Below, piece after piece: positions 44,400-52,955 of a stretch of DNA of 64,000 nt (position 1 is the stretch's first letter; every line of letters starts with the position of its first letter). A program made the translations under genes and the position numbers. Where the stretch lies: NCBI RefSeq assembly GCF_024139115.2, contig NC_085139.1, positions 11,255,533-11,319,532 on the forward strand, written 5' to 3'. The stretch is from Armigeres subalbatus (Eukaryota > Arthropoda > Insecta > Diptera > Culicidae). Under the pieces are notes generated by a model, which was not told the DNA's origin, did no database searches, and was given only the letters and a program-made list of their open reading frames with translations.

Positions 44400-46121
44400 A
44401 AATCTTTGAAGTAAGGCTTAAGAGTCTACACGCGTAACCAAAGGCCATTCAACCAGTTTTCAAATATGCTACAAGCTCTTTGCGCTTCTTAGAAATGAAG
44501 GTGTTCACAGTATATGCTTCGGGTAATGCAAAATCCTGAAATGAGGTCTTAGTCATCCGAGAAATCTCTGGAGTAAAGCCTAAAAGATCTACTCGCGTAA
44601 CCAAAGGCCTATTATACAAATTCAAATACAGTACATGCTCTCTGAGGTACTTAGCATAGAATGCGTTCACAGAAAATGTTCCGAATCATCAAGAAATCTC
44701 TGGAGTAAAGGCCTTAAGGTCTACACTCATAACCATGGGTCTATGGACTTGTCTCAAAAAGTGGTACACGCTTTCTGCGCATCTTGAAATCAAATGTGAT
44801 CACTACATATGTTTTGCGCTATCGAAGAAAATCTCTCAGATAAGTCCTCTAGCGCCTTCATTGCATATGTTCATGGTCGTCCAAGAAAACCCTGGAAAAA
44901 GGCCTTCAGGTCTACACGCGTAACCAGAGATCTTTTAGATTGTTCCAAAACTGGTACATGCGTTTTGTGGGACCGAGAATAGAACGCCTTTATTGCATAT
45001 GTACCTGGTCATCAAAAAAAACTCTGGAATAGGACTTAAGATCTACTAGCGTAACCAAAGATCTTTCAGATTTTTTCAAAAGTGTTACATGCCCTTTGTG
45101 GTACATAGAATAGATTGCGTCCATTGCATAGGTTCATGGTCATCCAAGAAAACCCTGGAATAGGCCTTTAAATCTGCATGGGTATCCAGAGATCTTTTGG
45201 CTTGTTTCAAAAGTGGTACATCCCCTTTGTGCTCCATAGAATAGAATACGTCCATTGCATATGTTTATGGTCTTCCAAGAAAATGTTAGAATAGGCCTCA
45301 GGATCTTCACACGTAACCAGATACCTTTCGGATTGTTTCAAAAGTGGCATATGCCCTTTGTGGTACATAGAATATACCGCTTTCATTGCACTTGAACAAT
45401 CCTCAGGAACTTCACGCGTAACCAGAGCTCTTTCGGCTTATTTGAATAGTTATACACTGCCTATGATCGCATATTTGTAACAATTGCATTTTTTTCGATT
45501 TTGAGTTAGGCTCATGAATTGTCTTCAAATTGTTAGTTTTTCATCTAAGTTGGTGAAATCTGAAAGTTTGTTCTAAAAATCTTGAAAAACTACCAAGTTG
45601 TTTTGTAACATCGAGCATAGTGACCGCATAATTGTATCACTGGAAAAATATTTCACCAGTATGCCATGTTCCTTGAACAAAAAATTAGCACAATTGATTT
45701 GCACTCATATATTAAGTGATGCAGATATAGCTGCCGATGATTTCAACTGCAAAAGTGTACGCGCAATTTTTAGATTTTTTTGAAAATGGATTAGATTTCC
45801 ATACTAATTCATATCACAAACTTTATTGTTCCATTTATCCATGCCTGCTTTTGTCGATTGTTACAAATATGCGATCATGGGCAGTACATGCCTTTTATGG
45901 TACGTAGAATAGAATGCACCCATTTCAAATGTTCATGGTCAAACCATGGAGTAAAGGCATTAGGATCTACACCAGAGCCTGTTTTAAATTTGGTACATGC
46001 CTTTGGGGTTCTAGAATAAAAAAGCGTTCATGGCAAATGCTAATGGTCATCCTAGAAATTTATGGAGTAAGACTTCTAGGCTTACACGAATATCTGGAGG
46101 GTCTTTAAGAGTCACTCCTTA
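44400..46121. repeat. Satellite array 1 (~131-bp unit)
   Basis: The unit contains GGTCTACACGCGTAACCA, GATCTTTCAGATTGTTTC, AAAAGTGGTACATGCCC, TTTGTGGTACATAGAATAG, CATTGCATATGTTCATGG and TCATCCAAGAAAACCCTGG. CGCGTAACCA-equivalent points lie at 44,431, 44,594, 44,726, 44,917, 45,048, 45,179 and 45,310: mostly 131-132 bp, with two longer steps. A 430-bp TIR element splits it at 45,455; units resume at 45,885. The same unit family is found at 52.9-55.6 and 56.7-59.0 kb. Confidence 0.85.
45455..45884. mobile_element. 430-bp TIR element inserted in satellite array 1
   Basis: Left ACTGCCTATGATCGCATATT and TGTAACAAT; right ATTGTTACAAATATGCGATC and ATGGGCAG, about 30 bp inverted. TA lies on both sides, and the right TA is the one in the satellite's own GGTACATGCC word, so the empty site can be read from neighbouring units. 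The 61-codon frame inside has no motif. Confidence 0.85.
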
Positions 46122-46277
46122 CGGAATCAAGTTTCAAGTAACGCACAACTGTAATTTTTATTATTTCACGCATGCTACGATGCAGCAAAGCTGAAATCAA
46201 CAAACATGACAGTTGTGCGCCGCCTCATATCGATTGGTGTGCCTCGAAAACGCGAGCACTTTGAAACTTGGATTCCG
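46122..46277. mobile_element. Short TIR element, family also at 10.6 kb
   Basis: CGGAATCAAGTTTCAAGT at the left and ACTTTGAAACTTGGATTCCG at the right; inner ACGCACAACTGT/ACAGTTGTGCG also inverted. Ends array 1. Confidence 0.7.
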
Positions 46278-46677
46278 TGAAATATCCTCAATCTAATTTT
46301 AATATGGTACACTTGATCTTTTGCGATATTAGCCCGTTTTTCCTTCGCGTTCTCGGCGTGAAGTTGTATCGTTCAATTTATTTACATTTTGCATTTCCAA
46401 AGTATGAACAACTTCATATTAGGGATATGAATGAAGTTTGTATACTACCTGGAACAAACAACAACAAGACAACAATAACTACTTGGAATGCTAATATATC
46501 AAGATGGGGTTTCACATCTTGTTTTATTCTTCAATAACTGCCAGAGCTAATGACAACAACTTGAACTACTTGGAAATGCAAACATATACCAATAGCCTTC
46601 CGTTCGTGGGTTGATCTGCAGATCATTCGTATATGGAGTTCATAGACTACCTAGTACCAAGGCAAAAACAAAAACTA

Positions 46678-46948
46678 CAGCAGATGTTCGAAAACTGCAA
46701 GTCATTTAACTGCAATGCTTTTAAACTTTGCAATTCGATAGTTGCAACAGTTTTACAGTTATCGGACCGCTAAACTTCAAACCGATGTCAGACTCAATGA
46801 CAGCTGCATTGCGCTGCACATTTAGATGCACTTTATTGCATCTGACGTCGATTAACAACTGTTTGACGTCTAGAGTGCGTTGCAGTTATCGTACGGCATT
46901 CGATAACTGAAAAAGTAAACATTTTGCAGTTATCGAACGGCTGCACTG
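46678..46948. mobile_element. TIR element, family 'GTTCGATAACTG', copy 2
   Basis: CAGCAGATGTTCGAAAACTG at the left, CAGTTATCGAACGGCTGCAC at the right, TA on both sides (46,676-46,677; 46,949-46,950). The interior parallels 36,578-36,844 (AGTCATTTAACTGCAAT, TTTGACGTCTAGA). Confidence 0.8.
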
Positions 46949-47160
46949 TACTAGGAATGCGTACATTCACTCCAGATGAGGTTGACCCGATTTTGTCACT
47001 CCCAGATTTTGACTACCCTGATTTTGCCTAACCCTTCACTGCCTGTAACTTATTATGAATCATTTATGAGTACCTGTTAATAAGTTTGTAAGTCTCTTCG
47101 ACAAAAAATACGGATTCCATTTACGTATTTTTGCCTTTGCTACAGAGCCCACGACAATGG
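46949..47160. other. Unassigned segment inside array 2
   Basis: Contains a weak repetition of GATTTTGNC words (TTGACCCGATTTTGTCAC, GACTACCCTGATTTTGCC). No gene. Confidence 0.4.
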
Positions 47161-47384
47161 AAATAACTACTTAAAATACAAACATATACCAAGAAGGGTC
47201 TCACAACTTGTTTATTTTCAAATAACTGCCTCCATTAAGGAGGTTGATCCATCGACCTTGACTCTATTTCTTAGACTATCTGGAGCTCAAGACAACAACA
47301 AGAACTACTTGGAATACAAACATATACCAAGTTGGGGACACGAAACTTGTTTTATTCTTCGATAGCTGTCTCCATTACGGAGAT

Positions 47385-47905
47385 TGATTTACAGAACTTC
47401 GGTGGGGTTTGATCCCACGAAACCAGTATGCTAGACAGGTGTTTTTCCTCCTACTAAGCTACGAAGGATCTCCGTCGTCCTCCGCAGCTTAGCGGGTACT
47501 GATGAAACCAAATTCACAGCACCGGGCATGTAGCCGAACTCTCGCAATACATTCTCAGAACTAACTCTCTAATATATGTTTTTTGTACAATGCCAACCAA
47601 GTAGGATGAGTATTTAGTATTATCTGGCTCCTACACACTTGCTTCATTACCAACGGCGTTCGATGAAGTAGGGTTGTGTGAGATTGTGCCAGTTGGTCGT
47701 CAGATCCCAACCCGACCACATAAGCGAAGAGGGATCGCCTTTCGAGTTCAGTACATTCAAAGTTAATTGCCTATGTTCCGGGTATTGAGCCAGCCGGATT
47801 GTAAATTAAATGCTATGTCTGAAACTCGATTTTGCATATGCACAACATGTGATAGATTAAGTTCGGAAAAGGTATTGGAGGAAAACCGCTACCTTCCGTC
47901 CTTCC
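47385..47905 (-). repeat. tRNA-bearing unit, decayed copy in array 2
   Basis: The minus strand carries a degenerate tRNA-like head (CCTTCGTAGCTTAGTAGG and TTTCGTGGGATCAAACCCCA) with its upstream part, and to the right the tail of a neighbouring unit (GCTCAATACCCGGAACATAG, GCGGTTTTCCTCCAATACC). This head-to-tail order shows the unit once existed in tandem. Confidence 0.7.
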
Positions 47906-48984
47906 CAGTTGTTCTTCAATAACTGCATCCGTTACGGAGGTTGATACACCGACCTTGACTCTATGGAGTTCGTAGACTTCCTGGAACCCACGACAACAAC
48001 AAGAACTACTTGGAATACAAACATATACCAAGAAAGGGTAACGCTACTTGTTTATTCTTCGATAACTGCCTCCATTACGGAGATTGATGCGAAGATCTTG
48101 ACTGTATGGAGTTCGTAGACTACCTGGAGCTCACGACAACAAGAACTACTTGGAATACAAACATATACCAAGAAGGGGTCACAAAACTTGTTTATTCTTC
48201 AATAACTGCCTCCATTACGAAGCTTGATCCACAGACCTTGACTCTATGGAGTTCGTAGACTTCCTGGAACCAATAATAACAAGAACTACTTAGAATACAA
48301 ACAAATACCATGGAGGCGTCACACAACTTGTTTATTCTTCTATAACTGCCTCCGTTACCAAGGTAGAACCCCATACCTTGACTCTATGGAGTTCGTAGAC
48401 TACCTGGAGTCCTCGACAACAACAAGAACTACTTGCAATACACACATATACCAAGAAGGAGTCACGCAACTTGTTTATTTTTCGATAACTGCCTCCATTA
48501 CGGAGATAGATCCGAAGATCTTGACTGTATGGAGTTCGTAGACTACCTGGAACTCACGACAACAACAAGAACTACATGAAATACAAACATATACCAAGAA
48601 GGGGTCACACAACTTGTTTATTCTTCAATAACTGCCTCGATTACGGAGGTTGATCCACCGACCTTGAATCTATGGAGTCCGTAGACTACCTGGAGCCAAC
48701 GACAACAACAAGAACTACTTGAAATACAAACATATATCAAGAAGGGGTCTCAAAACTTGTTTATTCTTCAAACGCTGCCTCCGTTACCGAGGTCGATCCC
48801 CAGGCCTTGACTCTATGGAGTTCGTAGACTACCTGGAGTCCTCGACAACAACAAGAACTACTTGGAATACACACATATACCAAGAAGGGGTCACGCAACT
48901 TGTTTATTTTTCGATAAACGCCTCCATTACGGAGATTTTTCCGAAGACCTTGACTGTATGGAGTTCGTAGACTACCTGGAACTC

Positions 48985-49300
48985 ACAAAAACATCAAGGT
49001 CATTGGATGACTCGGAACATATACTGTGAAAGCATTATTTGCTAAGCACCATAAAGAGCATGTACCGTTTTTGAATTTGCTCGATAGACCTTTGGTAACG
49101 TTAGCAGATCATAAGATCTTATTCCAGGGATTTTTTGGATGACTGAGGCCTTACTCCAGGGGTTTTTGGAGAACCAGAACATATTCTGTGAACACCGACT
49201 ATTCTAAGAAGCGCAATGAGCATGTAATATATTTGAAACTGGTTGATAGTCCTTCGGTTACGTGTGTAGACTCTTAAGCCTTACTTCAAAGATTTCTTGT
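48985..49300. repeat. Satellite array 1, inverted copies in the right arm
   Basis: About two ~131-bp units in reverse orientation: GGATGACTCGGAACATATAC, AAAGAGCATGTACCG, GACCTTTGGTAACG and TCGGTTACGTGTGTAGAC. They form the inner part of the right foldback arm. Confidence 0.8.
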
Positions 49301-49641
49301 ATAACCATGGACAAAAACTGTAAACTTTGACAATGGGCAAAAAGTATATGAGTTTCTGTTTCTAAAACTGTCAAAATTATCAAAATCGGTTGAAAATTGT
49401 TAAAGTTATGAAAATATCAATTTAGTGGAACACGGGTACCCTGTCGGCCATCCACGTGGTAAAAAAAATCAGATGCCCCCCCGTCCCTCCTCACTGTATC
49501 AACGTGATTTTCTCACAGATGCTACATTTTATGGAGTTCTTAGATGTCACCGAGTTTCAGCTTTCAGCTATAAAAATTCATTGAAATATCACCACTTGAA
49601 TTTGAAAAAGGAACACGGGTACCCCGTCGGCCGCATAAGGG

Positions 49642-49645
49642 TTAA
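49642..49645. other. TTAA target duplication, right
   Basis: Follows GGCCGCATAAGGG; partner of 44,207-44,210. Confidence 0.75.
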
Positions 49646-49685
49646 TGGTCCACTTTGCGGAAAAAGCCATCATAATCCAAACCAA

Positions 49686-50134
49686 CCTCTTATGTTTCAA
49701 AGTTAATTGCCTATTTCCGGGGATTAAACCACCCGACTTGGACGTTAATTTACAATGTTATGGAAACTCATATGTGAATATGTACGTTATGTGGAAGATA
49801 TTGATTTGAAAAATGTATTGGAGGTAACCACTTTCCCTTCGATGGGACTCGAACCCATGACCCTACAGTACGCTAGACTGGTGCTTTAACCAACTAAGCT
49901 ACGAAGGACCTCCGTCGTCCTTCGCAACCTAGCGGCTACTGAACGAGCTCGAGATTCCCAAATTGGACGCATAGTCAAATCACTCGCAATCCATTTCTCA
50001 AGCCAATACTTCCACATGTGTATTGTACACGTCCACATTAGAGGAGCGTGAGTATTTAGAATGTCTGGCGGCTATACACATTCTTCATCAGCAACGGTAC
50101 TGATCAAGTGAGGTTGTGTAAGCATTTGCCAGTC
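49686..50134 (-). repeat. tRNA-bearing unit, minus copy (inverted pair)
   Basis: From the right: upstream segment (GCAAATGC, TACACAACCTCACTTGATC, CGTTGCTGATGAAGAATG), the tRNA-like gene at 49,834-49,908, then the tail (CATTTTTCAAATCAATATC, CATTGTAAATTAACGTCC, AGTCGGGTGGTTTAATCC). The same text appears in plus orientation at 50,213-50,603 as a near-perfect inverted repeat of about 380 bp per arm. Confidence 0.85.
49834..49908 (-). tRNA. tRNA-like gene with intact A and B boxes (SINE or tRNA pseudogene)
   Basis: 75 nt fold as a cloverleaf by eye. Acceptor TCCTTCG/CGAAGGG (one G-U); D-arm GCTT/AAGC; anticodon arm with four pairs (CAGT/ACTG, a fifth mismatched) and loop CTAGCGT, which would give anticodon AGC; T-arm ATGGG-TTCGAGT-CCCAT perfect. 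A-box TAGCTTAGTTGG and B-box GGTTCGAGTCC match Pol III consensus. The body is not the usual alanine tRNA sequence, and the gene sits in a dispersed repeat, so I regard it as a repeat-borne tRNA-like gene. Whether it is transcribed is unknown. Confidence 0.5.
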
Positions 50135-50605
50135 GGTCGGTTAACTTTGATTGAACTGAACCTGAGTTGCGTGCTCTTGCCTACACAATGCGGTCGGGTC
50201 TGAGCTTGACGACCGACTGCAAATGCTTACACAACCTCACTTGATCAGTACCGTTGCTGATGAAGAATGTGTATAGCCGCCAGACATTCTAAATACTCAC
50301 GCTCCTCTAATGTGGACGTGTACAATACACATGTGGAAGTATTGGCTTGAGAAATGGATTGCGAGTGATTTGACTATGCGTCCAATTTGGGAATCTCGAG
50401 CTCGTTCAGTAGCCGCTAGGTTGCGAAGGCCGACGGAGGTCCTTCGTAGCTTAGTTGATTAAAGCACCAGTCTAGCGTACTGTAGGGTCATGGGTTCGAG
50501 TCCCATCGAAGGGAAAGTGGTTACCTCCAACACATTTTTCAAATCAATATCTTCCACATAACGTACATATTCACATATGAGTTTCCATAACATTGTAAAC
50601 TCTTA
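50135..50605 (+). repeat. tRNA-bearing unit, plus copy (inverted pair)
   Basis: Starts CGGTTAACTTTGATTGAACT, continues with GAACCTGAGTTGCGTGCTC and ACACAATGCGGTCGGGTC (parts absent from the minus copy), then the arm shared with 49,758-50,130, the tRNA-like gene at 50,440-50,514 and the tail to ATAACATTGTAAA. Confidence 0.85.
50440..50514 (+). tRNA. tRNA-like gene, A-box mutated copy
   Basis: Same cloverleaf as the minus copy with the D-loop changed from AGTTGGTTA to AGTTGATTA, which breaks the GG of the A-box. The B-box is intact. Likely a weaker or dead template. Confidence 0.45.
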
Positions 50606-50656
50606 TGTTTGTTTTTCCTAATCGTCACATATGCTTTACTGCTGTATATCCACAAA

Positions 50657-50905
50657 TCTTCTTCTTCTTACTAGCATTACATCCCCACAATGGAACAGAG
50701 CCGCCTCGCAGCTTAGTGTTCATTAAGCGATTCCACAGTTATTAACTGCGAGGTTTCTAAGCCAGGTTACCATTTTTGCATTCGTATATCATAAGGCTAA
50801 CACGATGATACTTTTATGCCCAGGGAAGTCGAAACAATTTCCAATCCGAAAACCGGCACCGGGAATCGAACCCAGCCACCCTCAGCATGGTCCACAAATA
50901 TTGTG
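50657..50905 (-). mobile_element. Feilai-like tRNA-derived SINE
   Basis: On the minus strand: B-box GGGTTCGATTCCCGG, GGCATAAAAGTATCATCGTG, TTAGCCTTATGATATACG, AACCTCGCAGTTAATAACTG, AACACTAAGCTGCGAGGCGG, GATGTAATGCTAGTAAG and an AAGAAGAAG tail. This is the text I remember for the Aedes Feilai SINE. The 5' tRNA half (A-box) is not clearly present. Confidence 0.8.
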
Positions 50906-51059
50906 GGTATATCAATCGGAAGATTATAATTATTATCTTTATTAGTGAGGTTTTCGGTTCTGGGCCGGTCCTCCTCGCAGTTCAATCGCAAGACAATTAG
51001 CTCTACAGCAACTCTATTGAATCTTGAGACCGTCCCCGAAAAATTATGTGGACTTCTAT
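50906..51059. other. Unassigned spacer
   Basis: Nothing recognised; GGTTTTCGGTTCTGGGCCGG may be the eroded head region of the SINE. Confidence 0.35.
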
Positions 51060-51168
51060 GAATTTGAACCGGCGTGAAAAATTATAGATCAGCGGCGTGA
51101 CAGGCGGCGCGCCGATGCAAAAATGCCGGCGGCGGCGGCGTGGCGCGGCGGCGCACACTTCTAGGTGG
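51060..51168. repeat. CGG-run element, copy 3
   Basis: AACCGGCGTGAAAAATTATA, GATCAGCGGCGTGAC, GGCGGCGCGCCGATGCAAAA and GCCGGCGGCGGCGGCGTGG, then CGGCGGCGCACACTTC. Same text as 38,660-38,757 with more preserved right side. Confidence 0.75.
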
Positions 51169-51403
51169 AAGTACAGCGAACTACGGGTCGAACCAAGGTC
51201 GGAAGGATGTGGCCGCGAATTAAATATTGTGGATTCAGTATTATCGGTTTAATTTGAACGTGACTCATTATTTTTGTTGAAGCGATTAGCTTCAAGTTGC
51301 TAATTTGAAATGAATTATTGGCAGTGGTTGATTTTCTACCCGCCGCAGCCACATCCAGGCGCTATAGTATATGCACAAAATAGCCAGCAAGAGTTAATCG
51401 CCA
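51169..51403. other. Unassigned sequence
   Basis: No supported feature. Confidence 0.4.
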
Positions 51404-51586
51404 GAAATTTGTATGGCGAAAGACATCTAACGCTGGTTTTCTCAAAATTGGGAACTTTTCATGAAAAACTATTTGGTACCGGTTATGAGGGATGGTGTTT
51501 GCTACTACGCCTACCAAATATTTTTTCGATTAAAGTGCTTAATTTTGAGAAATCGAACCTTAGATGCCTTTCGCCATACTGATTTC
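51404..51586. mobile_element. TIR element (GTATGGCGAAAGACATCT)
   Basis: GTATGGCGAAAGACATCTAA at the left, AGATGCCTTTCGCCATAC at the right, with further inner matches (TTTTCTCAAAATTG / AATTTTGAGAAA). The 90-codon plus frame spans the element and has no motif. Confidence 0.65.
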
Positions 51587-51944
51587 AGAAAGTTAACTCC
51601 TAGTGTGCCGCTGTAAGCACGCTCAAAGCAGTCGATTCATTGAACCATCAAAGTAGGCATACAATGTTCTGTTCAAGTTTTTTATGTGCTTCCACCTTGT
51701 GTACGGTTCTCGAAATGCGGTGATCGAAATGCGCATGCTTAAAATACATATCAAAATAAAACAGTCCAAGAACGAGTTCCTTAAAGCCTTGTTTTTTAGC
51801 TTCAGATTTTATCTCGTAAACATTTTTCTATAAACTTCTTACAAAGCCTTCAACTATATTAGAAAGTTATCAACCACTAAACCATTGCTTCCCACAACTT
51901 TTTTAAAATTTAATCTAATCATTTTAAAGCAAAAAAGAAATGTC

Positions 51945-52039
51945 CTTGTCATAAGACGACTTTGTACAATTCCATTTACTTATTATACTACTTTATTAAA
52001 GTAGTGGGATTAAATGGAATTGAACAAAGTCGTGACAAG
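51945..52039. mobile_element. 95-bp hairpin element
   Basis: CTTGTCATAAGACGACTTTG and ACAATTCCATTTA face TAAATGGAATTGAACAAAGT and CGTGACAAG. An isolated half (CTTGTCATAAGACGAGTTTG) lies at 23,928, inside the LINE remnant. Confidence 0.7.
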
Positions 52040-52955
52040 TAAATACATTCCACTAAAAGCTTAAAATAATTTTCATATCAAACGTTTTTTGTCGTAACAA
52101 AAATTAGTGGAAAACGGAAAATACGTTTTTGATAGTAAAACAATAGTTACTTGATTGTTTTCAATCGTTTTTACTATTTTTACAAAAAAAATTATTAAAG
52201 TAGTTTGCATTGGAAGATGCAAAAGATGCAAAGGTTCATTCTGTTACCATGACAAATATTAAAGAGTTAATTGAAGTACATAGTGCAAAAGATTATCTGA
52301 CTAATGCAACCAAAATTTAATTTGCAAAAACAGACATTTCATTCCCTCATCCGATTCATTTGATTTTAGAAATATATTGAAGAGCTTAAACGTTATTTCC
52401 TATCTCAAGATTTTCGAATAAAACAAAGGTTTTCACTCTCCGCAGAAGAATGGCGGATTCTTCTCCATAAGGCGTTATGTAATTAGTTAACAGCCCCTTG
52501 GTGTAGATCTGAGTAAGAATTGATGTAGGGTAGTGAGCTAATTCCCGTCGTAGTAGGTAGTGCTTGGTTTTCAAATCTAATTTATACGCCAGCCCAACTA
52601 CTTACTCTAACTAAATTGTATGCAACACGTATTTTAGAGTTCCTAGTTTTCATTGTGTACTATTAGCGCATTGAACAAATCATAGTTTATTGAGAATCGG
52701 CAATCAAAAATACCCTTCAAATTTTTCAAATTTGTCTTATGAAAATCTGATTACGTCCATGAGAATTTTCATTCGTCCAGTCTAAAACTCGATGGATTGC
52801 TGTCAAATAAATCTGTTGGTATTGGTGTGCGATTTCTACAAGTACACCAAATTAGTTTTTTATGCGGTATCATACCGTGTTGAATAAAAATAACATAAAT
52901 TCAATTAATATTGGCCTGTTCTGAATATGATATGTGTACATTGTGAAACATTGAA
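52040..52955. other. Unassigned AT-rich sequence
   Basis: No supported feature. Borders satellite array 3. Confidence 0.4.

Larger units (their letters stand above)
46420..48985. repeat. Satellite array 2 (140/143-bp unit)
   Basis: The unit contains ATAACTGCCTCCATTACGG, AGATTGATCC, CCTTGACTCTATGGAGTTCG, TAGACTACCTGGAGC, ACAACAACAAGAACTACTTG, GAATACAAACATATACCAAG and GTCACACAACTTGTTTATTC. GTTCGTAGAC points at 47,968, 48,111, 48,251, 48,391, 48,534, 48,677, 48,820 and 48,963 give steps of 143, 140, 140, 143, 143, 143 and 143 bp. Older scattered units lie at 46,430-46,680 and 47,150-47,380. Interrupted by a TIR element (46,678) and a tRNA-like unit (47,385). Not related by eye to the ~132-bp satellite. 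Confidence 0.85.
44211..49641. mobile_element. PiggyBac-ended 5.4-kb foldback element carrying satellites
   Basis: Both ends read CCCTTATGCGGCC toward the inside and are flanked by TTAA, the duplication and C-rich start that define piggyBac-type termini. Long inverted arms follow. Left 44,236-44,450 and right 49,250-49,462 share GGATGGCCGACAGGGTACCC, GTGTTCCACTAAATTGATAT, CATATACTTTTTGCCCATTG and GGCTTAAGAGTCTACAC with only scattered mismatches. The right end has two GGAACACGGGTACC-GTCGGCC copies (49,429 and 49,611), the left only one, so one terminus has been duplicated or partly lost. The interior has no transposase; it holds a ~131-bp satellite in both arms, a 140/143-bp satellite, three TIR insertions and a tRNA-like unit. 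Confidence 0.75.

Noticed and set aside
45598..45783. 61-codon frame inside the TIR element as a transposase remnant
   Set aside because: No transposase motif, and the length fits chance.
49834..49908. A functional tRNA-Ala(AGC) gene
   Set aside because: The loop could carry AGC, but the body does not resemble alanine tRNA and copies occur in a dispersed, tandem and inverted repeat. Kept only as a tRNA-like gene.
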